Assembly (NCBI GenBank): GCA_037783415.1
Contig: JAZGTN010000047.1
Span: 2,232,001 to 2,296,000, forward strand
DNA length: 64,000 nucleotides
Direction of reading: 5' to 3'
Origin: Leptasterias polaris
Taxonomy: Eukaryota; Echinodermata; Asteroidea; Forcipulatida; Asteriidae
The notes below the pieces were generated by a model. That model did not search any database, was not told the DNA's origin, and worked only from the letters and a program-made list of their open reading frames with translations. Position numbers and translations under genes: made by a program. Below are positions 58,901 through 64,000 of this stretch, piece after piece. Position 1 is the stretch's first letter. Each line of letters begins with the position of its first letter.

Positions 58901-61900
58901 GCCCCTCCCCTATGATGTAATAATGACCAATGGTAGGCTATAACGCGCCCGGCTGGAGCACACAAGATCCCATTGGAGGACTAGCACTCACGCGCCCGTA
59001 GTGGGTGGGGGGCTTAATCAAAATGTTGTGGATTTAGAGTCAAATCGTTTTCTTTTTGTAATTTTTTCTTCATACAATTAATGTTTAAAGATCCAACACA
59101 CAAAAACAAAAATCGCAATTTAAAGAGAGAAATTACATTTAAGCTACAGCGAATTAACTTCATATACTTCAGTTTTGAGAAAAGAAAGTTTTGGAAAACT
59201 TGACTTACCATATCGTTGGCGCACAAAGTATCCATATTTCCTTCGTCTTCGCTCAAGTCCAAAGAATTCAAGAATTCAAGAAGTTGGTTGTCTGAGGGTA
59301 AAATAATGGAATCTGGAAAACAAACACAAAAACCGTTCCTTATTAAATGTTTTAAAAGACTTCACCAACAAAAACTGTCGAGCTGTATCCCCAGCAGATC
59401 AAAAGTGAAGTTGTACACACACACGACGTCCACTGGTTCAGCTAAGCGTTGAAACGTGTTTGAGGAAAAATCTCTCCTTACAAAATTACTGACATATTAT
59501 GATAAAGCAACAAGGTTCGTGTTTGGCGAAATACCAGAACAAGTACAGCTTGTACTGTGACACCAAAACACGCACTAATGACTTGATGCTTAGTGGTGTC
59601 AAACAGCGGTGGAACGTTTCCCGTTACACCACGCTCACTGTAGTTTCAGGCCGTCAAACACGCCCCACCCTATAACTATCCCACACTAAGAGGGCTTCAT
59701 TCCACAATAGTTTAAGTCTTCTATTTCACTACGACTGTTGGTTTCGAAACATTTGCCGGTAATCTTTCACTCAACTCCTCACATAAGAACGTTGATTTAT
59801 TAGTAACATACGTGGCACGTCAACGCTTTTACAACAAGTCATGAATACCATAGTCATGTTTATTCTTTCATGAAAATATTTTATTACTAACGACTACCTT
59901 TGTTCCCCTCTCACATTCTAAATGAATATTGTCAGTCAAATGGTTTCTCTAAATTTGTTTCGCAATACCAACCCAACGTGGAGAAGTTCGATTTGAAAAC
60001 TGTGTATGGTTGAAATACAATCTCGTGAGTTTTGCGGTAACGACAACGAAAATGAAATTTCTCTACGAGATGTGGTGGTTCCGAGAAGAACCGGTGGTTC
60101 AACAACTCGAAGTTTCGATTAGTGTGCTCTAATTTTCTTCAAGAAAAAGCTTTACCCTGTTGTTGTTAACATCGAGTTATTAAACCACTGGTTCTACTCA
60201 GAACCATCACAGCTTGCAAAGATAATTCATGTATTTGATGAGTTTAGATAAATTGACTTTTTAAGAAACATATAATTATAATTATTGCCTTGTATGATGT
60301 GAAGAACAACCGCGGGCCCTACTTTAGTTTCAATGTTCAGTGCTGTCAAACGGCAGGCAGAGCAGATTGTGCATTTGTATATATTTTTTTTATCTATGAG
60401 AGTCAAGATAACTTTGACAACTTACTGACAAGGATTTTCTGTGGTTCGATTTGATTTCCTGGCAGGAAATGATCAAAGGAAGTCCCACCAAGAGAAAGAT
60501 TATAAACATTTAAAGGGAATCAATCAAGAAAACTGGTTGCTTATTTTTATTTAATTGTTTTCCAAATGAATTGTAAATGATGTATATTTTAAGAAATTGT
60601 TGACTTTCCTCAAAAGATTACGCGGAAAACCGAAATTTAAGTCGAGGAAAAAAAGATTACGGCTGATTTTTCCGCGAACGATGCATCACCCATCTCCAGT
60701 GACAGCCCAAAATGCACATCACCATGATTGTTGTTTAATTTCAGTGCCATCTCGGAAACGACGGTTTAGAGAGTAAGGTTACACAAATATTAATTGAAGA
60801 ACAGCTTTCTGTACCCTGGATGGGGCTTTCCATGAAACAAATTCACTTGTCATTTTCCGACGGATGTCCCCTTGCCCTACTTCTCTAAATCAGCAGTAGG
60901 CCTAAACATTCTAGGCAATCTGAAAACCGAATTTTCCATTTGACCGATCGGTGATTTTTTTTTTCCGCAAGCAATTTTTCAAATGAGAGACCAACACCAA
61001 ATTCTTCAACAGGCACCATGTGAGAATTTCATATTCGGATGGCGTTGTGGCTCTAAAGAGAACTGGTTGGTTTTGATATCCCCGACGTTTCGACTAGTGT
61101 TTTCATTGTAAAGTTCAGAACATCAACTTAATATTCGCTATCTGGACCAATGGTTTTTTTCACAAGCTGTAAGAATTTAGTTTATTCTCATATCAATTGT
61201 TTTTTCCCCTTTTTTCTCGTCGTTTTAATAAGTTGATCAACTCGTCATTAAAAGTGAAGTTCCAGGTTGCAGCTAGTTCAACGAAAAGCATTTTCCATGG
61301 TTTAAGACAATTCTCAACATCATAATTAAAACCTTACAAGAAAAAGCTTTTCTTAAAAACCCTCGCAGATTTTCATGCAACAGGTTTTACCACGAAAGGG
61401 TCGTGGCTTCCCAAAGGAGCCGAGTACCAGTTTTTGACTTGACATAGGGGTTATGTTGCACCAATTCGAAGAACTGAAACCAATAAATATCCAACTGACA
61501 GCTGTGCCTTGCACGGAGTCAGCTATTTTTAACGTACCCCCAAATGCTACTGCTGTGATAATAGTCAAAACTATAGAAATAGTTAAGGTACACAAAATCG
61601 TCCTGGTTCGCGCAAAGTGGAGAAAATAGCGGCTTAGGGGGGGGGGGGGGTGATCACAAAAGGTACTGACTGCTGGATTTATGGAATTTAACCCACGTGC
61701 TTCGCAGAAAGAAGAAGACAAAAACAACCTTTTTTATGACAGTTTTGTTGAGCTGTGTTTCATTCTTCGTGAAAGATTATCAGACTATATACAGATCTTG
61801 TTATTTATGTCACACAGCACTTGCATTATTTCCCGAACAGACAGATAAAAATTAATAATCTAATAAATAAATACAATTTAATGTTGATTAATTTATCTTT

Positions 61901-62327
61901 GAATTGATTACTATATAATATTGCAGTTTACTGTGTTCATTTGATTCAAGAATCTTGAATAAAAAAAGCTGTAGGCCTAAAGAGCTTCAACGCTGTAAAT
62001 AAATAAAATATATTGAAAAAAAATATAAAAAATAAATATTACCCCTTTTCATTAATATCAACTTGCGTTTTTCTTTATTTCCAAACAAAAAAACTTCAAG
62101 ATATTTATCCCCAAAACATTTTAAAGTTCCAGCAAACAGAGCACAATAATAGAATTGTCATTAATTGTTGCCGCACTTGAAAAAGAAAAGAAAAACAAAT
62201 GTAATTTACCGACTATTTGCTCCCACTCATCATCGTAAAGACAACTTGAATTCCGTGTCTGTTGTTGAAAAGTATTGTTGATTGTCGAACAACACGTCGT
62301 CGGAACATTGCAGTTTCGGCAGGCCAT
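52849..62327 (-). CDS. ESE-class ETS transcription factor (ELF3/EHF/ELF5-like), nine exons
   Basis: Nine exons join in phase to 448 codons plus TGA. In ESE-class members the ETS domain binds GGAA cores, often in epithelial gene programmes. Residues 345-435 form a full ETS domain, including HLWEFIRDLL, the recognition helix YEKLSRAMRYYYKREIL with the two DNA-contacting arginines (405, 408), and VDGRRLVYKFG. The identities KREILERVDGRRLVYKFG fit the ELF3/EHF/ELF5 group. An AT-hook (KRGRGRPRK, 310-318) and a second basic run (RRGRGRR, 335-341) lie just before it, as in ELF3. Residues about 35-92 look like a divergent Pointed domain. The start ATG at 62327 has G at -3 and +4 and an in-frame stop upstream. 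I leave the symbol empty because one-to-one orthology to ELF3, ELF5 or EHF cannot be decided here. Confidence 0.92.
53052..53130. repeat. Isolated diverged satellite unit in ETS intron 8
   Basis: AACTAGGGGATTGGAATGAA ... CCAATGATGTACCATCCCTT is one unit split from the main array by a retroelement tail (53140-53220). Confidence 0.7.
53140..53222 (+). mobile_element. Retroelement 3' tail inside satellite
   Basis: GAGCGCCCTGAGCACCCCTT, TTTGCGCATTATAAATGACC and TTATTATTATTATG are the shared SINE/LINE tail; the rest of the element is absent. Confidence 0.6.
53227..53962. repeat. 74-bp satellite, about ten units, in the intron between ETS exons 8 and 9
   Basis: Units begin TTCTTGAAAACTAGAGGATT and end CCCTTTATGATATGT, starting at about 53227, 53305, 53379, 53453, 53527, 53601, 53675, 53749, 53823 and 53897. 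The inner units differ at only one or two positions (AGAGG/AGATG); the first and last are diverged. Because 74 is not a multiple of three, the open frames across it rotate and have no coding meaning. Confidence 0.95.
54045..54240 (-). CDS. ETS gene exon 8 (first two thirds of ETS domain)
   Basis: Acceptor cgttgtag, donor gtgagt; 196 bases. It encodes RGNHLWEFIRDLLKD, FIRWEDRKDGVFRF, SEAVAKMWGQKKNN and MTYEKLSRAM plus AG. The Trp and Arg positions conserved in ETS domains are present. Confidence 0.95.
54762..55043 (-). CDS. ETS gene exon 7 (acidic/serine region and AT-hook)
   Basis: Acceptor cgactag, donor gtgagt; 282 bases, 94 codons plus one base. It begins with an acidic-serine stretch (ETEFESESE), includes SDDGYLSLSPSF, then the AT-hook KRGRGRPRK and a second basic cluster after an acidic SGEDSDEE run. 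An AT-hook next to the ETS domain is characteristic of ELF3 among ETS proteins. Confidence 0.9.
55262..55384 (-). CDS. ETS gene exon 6
   Basis: Acceptor atttcag, donor gtgaga; 123 bases in phase. It encodes DFSPVNRSTFDAPFE and LPNVENFLKTLAETT, ending NSAGE. No domain is recognised. Confidence 0.8.
55719..55793 (-). CDS. ETS gene exon 5
   Basis: Acceptor gttccag, donor gtaggt; 75 bases in phase. It encodes GQDFTDFTDSVSHW and QQSYPPSVYE, an acidic and aromatic linker. No domain is recognised. Confidence 0.8.
56427..56516 (-). CDS. ETS gene exon 4
   Basis: Acceptor ttggcag, donor gtaagc; 90 bases, 30 codons, in phase on both sides. It encodes VYSPFSDQPFCEGLI and TSTYVPAMQ. No domain is recognised; this is linker or transactivation sequence. 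Confidence 0.8.
56622..56998. mobile_element. Fold-back MITE TTAAAGGCACTGAACACG in ETS intron 3
   Basis: TTAAAGGCACTGAACACG-TTTGGTAATT at the left and AATTACCAAACGTGTTCA-GTGCCTTTAAA at the right, reverse orientation of 18687-19064 and very similar to it. It lies between exons 3 and 4. Confidence 0.9.
57377..57611 (-). CDS. ETS gene exon 3 (end of Pointed-like region, proline motif)
   Basis: Acceptor after a pyrimidine tract (ctcccaaaag), donor gtaagt; 78 codons plus one base. It begins LFHDLCGDHTHLNSDL, which resembles the closing helix of a Pointed domain, then MLTPPDSPVF, which fits a phosphodegron-type TPPxS motif, and ends NFNMNT. The start phase 0 matches exon 2. Confidence 0.85.
57612..59208 (-). 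other. ETS gene intron 2
   Basis: 1.6 kb with a 16-base poly(G) run (57717-57732) and GTTTGTTTG repeats near 58685. I searched for a canonical Pointed exon (Trp-containing) and saw none. The frames at 58051-58365 and 57989-58192 match nothing. Confidence 0.6.
59209..59312 (-). CDS. ETS gene exon 2 (Pointed-like region)
   Basis: Acceptor ttttccag, donor gtaagt; 104 bases which with the carried G give 35 codons and phase 0. The sequence includes NQLLEFLNSLDLSEDE and GNMDTLCANDM. The spacing of FLNSLDL and LC resembles the middle of a Pointed (SAM-like) domain. Confidence 0.82.
59313..62209 (-). other. ETS gene intron 1
   Basis: 2.9 kb with two GTTTCGACTAG-type motifs (60105-60145 and 61081-61115) and a 14-base poly(G) run (61637-61650). 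No exon was recognised. An early enhancer position is possible but nothing in the sequence proves it. Confidence 0.55.
62210..62327 (-). CDS. ETS gene exon 1 (start codon)
   Basis: The coding part begins ATGGCCTGC (good Kozak context, in-frame TGA upstream) and ends before gtaaat. It encodes MACRNCNVPTTCC through YDDEWEQIV, 39 codons plus one base. The upstream 5' UTR limit is not visible. The EWEQIV end may start the Pointed-like region. Confidence 0.8.
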
Positions 62328-63844
62328 AACGCTTGCGGACAACAGAACACACTTCCCGGACGCTGATCACTGGTCAAATGCAGTGGTCAAGACTTCGGCC
62401 ACTTGTGGACACCCCCCCAATAAGTGACCACGGGTTGGATTTAGGGATTAGCTTCTAGTTAATCCCACCTAGGAATCAAGTCTAGCGGACACCCCTGGAC
62501 CAGGGGGCGATGCTAAAGATCTTACACTGTCTTAATTACGTGTCAGTTAAACTACGTCATTAAAACTTGCTCCATAATCAACCCCTATAATAGGCTATAT
62601 AGGCCTACATCTATAGCTATGCGTCCTTCAAGCACAATGCGTTCCACCAACGCCCAATGAAACAATTAAATCGCAACAAAATAATATACTTATAAGGAAT
62701 TTGTTTTTGTTGGATCGGACAATTGTGAGTAGAAGAGGAATTTCCATAGAGACCTCGATGCAAATGCTTGTTGTTATTATTATCAGTTGTAAATTTAAAT
62801 GAATTGTTTATCTTTGATTTATTTGTTTTGTATACTTCTTGACTACGAAAGTTATTGTCTACTGCATAAACATACCTTAGAAATAAGCAACGGCGATTAA
62901 GGTTTACTTCAAATGCTATTTCCTAACTAGACAGTAGTGGTATTTCAAAAGGAAATATTTCTCTGACAAATTACTAATAAAATGGTTTATATTTATTGAG
63001 TTTTCAGATTTGAAACAATCAATTGTTTTAACTAGCAACCCTGCTCTTCTCCCCAGGTTAACCGTATGTTTCAACCCCCTTTAAGACTTTGACCGTATTC
63101 GACACTTAATCTCTGTGAGAACATTTCAATTTAGCGTGTGTCTGACCAAACTCTGACCGGGAACACATGCCTGAGTGTGCGACCTCTGACCTCAAAAAAA
63201 TTGCATTGAATAATATAAGAGAAAACCAATTTTCCACTAATCTCACACACACACGGAAAAAACTTGTGTGAATGAACTTCGGGCCGTAATGTTGTTGACT
63301 TGTGCATAACGTAATATTTGCACATAGTCTGGGGCCGGGGCTAGAGTAGTACACAGATTTAGAAAAATGAAATATTGCCTGACGTTGAGGGCGGGATTTG
63401 CTACCGTGTGCCAGAGCTGTACAGCTCTGCCACGTGCAACCAGTCATCGACGTGGAATCAAACAGTGTTTTGATTACTAATGTCACGAATATTCATAACT
63501 TGGATTTAAATAATTTGAATGTTCTCAACACAGTGTAACAATTGAACTTAATGACATGATGAATATTCATCAAATACAGTTCGAACGTTTGCATCAGTAC
63601 CAAAATGAATATTCATAACTAGAAAAGGTAATACCATGAGATGAAAACACAAGTCCACCTCCATGGTATTAATGAGCGTATGATTGGATGTGTTTGGAGT
63701 CCACAAACCCCCTTTCCCGGGTTTACTTGTTGTTATTGATAAAACAAAATCAATCTCAGACTAACCTGGTTCCCATTGAGTTTCAAAGTCCCAACTTCAC
63801 AAATTACCAAACACACTTTTTGCAAAGAACTAAGTTCAAGGTAT
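62328..63844 (-). other. 5' flank of the ETS gene
   Basis: It should hold the 5' UTR and promoter. A TATATAGCC-type sequence (- strand of 62596-62606) is about 270 bases upstream of the ATG, too weak to call a TATA box. Three ATGAATATTCAT-type palindromes lie at 63485-63616. Confidence 0.45.
63485..63616. promoter_or_regulatory. Cluster of three ATGAATATTCAT palindromes
   Basis: Copies at 63485-63496 (acGAATATTCAT), 63559-63570 and 63605-63616 (both perfect). The palindrome has the same layout as POU-dimer MORE sites (ATGCATATGCAT) with one changed base per half. It is 1.16-1.29 kb upstream of the ETS gene start. The regulatory role is inferred. Confidence 0.35.
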
Positions 63845-64000
63845 TACACAGGATCGGTCGGGATACAAAACATCATTGTTTCATTTTTATAGTCTAAAAG
63901 CATACTGATTATGAAGTTTATACTAAACTCAGTTTCCCGCAAAATATTTCCCTCCGAAATGAAGTCATATTCGAGAAAACTGTATCTGAAAACCTTTAAA
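63845..64000. mobile_element. MITE of the TACAGGAT family, cut by window end
   Basis: TACACAGGATCGGTCGGGAT matches the left end of 32073, and GCAAAATATTTCCCTCCGAA-ATGAAG with AAACTGTATCTGAAAACCT match 51620-51690. Confidence 0.6.

Noticed and set aside
61353..61727. 124-codon open frame (-) with a hydrophobic stretch
   Set aside because: It crosses a poly(G) run inside ETS intron 1 and resembles no protein family I know.
62328..62342. An earlier start of the ETS protein at 62342
   Set aside because: That codon is TTG; the first ATG after the in-frame stop is at 62327 with good context.

Overview
This is animal nuclear DNA: intron-rich genes with GT-AG splice sites, no operons, AT-rich intergenic sequence and very dense short transposable elements. 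Protein similarity and the repeat families (fold-back elements beginning TTAAAGGCACTGGACACG, and tRNA-derived SINEs ending in ATT repeats) suggest an echinoderm, most likely a sea star. The species assignment is from memory of such repeats and is not proven here.

Two host genes are recognisable, arranged tail to tail. On the + strand, 166-8425 holds the last five exons visible here of the DNA polymerase delta catalytic subunit (POLD1). They encode 199 residues, including the CysA zinc motif and the CysB iron-sulfur motif, and end at a TGA; upstream exons lie outside the window. On the - strand, 62327-52849 holds a complete nine-exon gene of 448 codons plus stop for an ESE-type ETS transcription factor (ELF3/EHF/ELF5 class). 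It has a divergent Pointed-like region, an AT-hook and a C-terminal ETS domain. All junction phases agree, so I joined the exons with good confidence.

The 44 kb between the two genes (8426-52848) has no exon I can recognise. It is a mosaic of transposon-derived DNA: several fold-back MITE families with clear terminal inverted repeats, at least three SINE families with tRNA-like heads, 5'-truncated non-LTR retrotransposons (312 codons open in the best copy at 44889-45827), broken Tc1/mariner-like transposase fragments, tandem repeats and long poly(C)/poly(G) runs. Several elements are nested, which gives their relative ages. The same families also sit inside introns of both genes. A 74-bp satellite of about ten units lies in the intron that splits the ETS domain.

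The most interesting non-genic signals are: a short hairpin motif (core GTTTCGAC) repeated eleven times; five perfect GGTCANNNTGACC palindromes (the oestrogen-response-element consensus) carried by one repeat family; a MITE family with CRE palindromes near both ends plus a YY1-like motif; a MITE nested inside another MITE with arms of about 90 bp; and a cluster of ATGAATATTCAT palindromes upstream of the ETS gene. I found no CRISPR array, rRNA or convincing functional tRNA gene.
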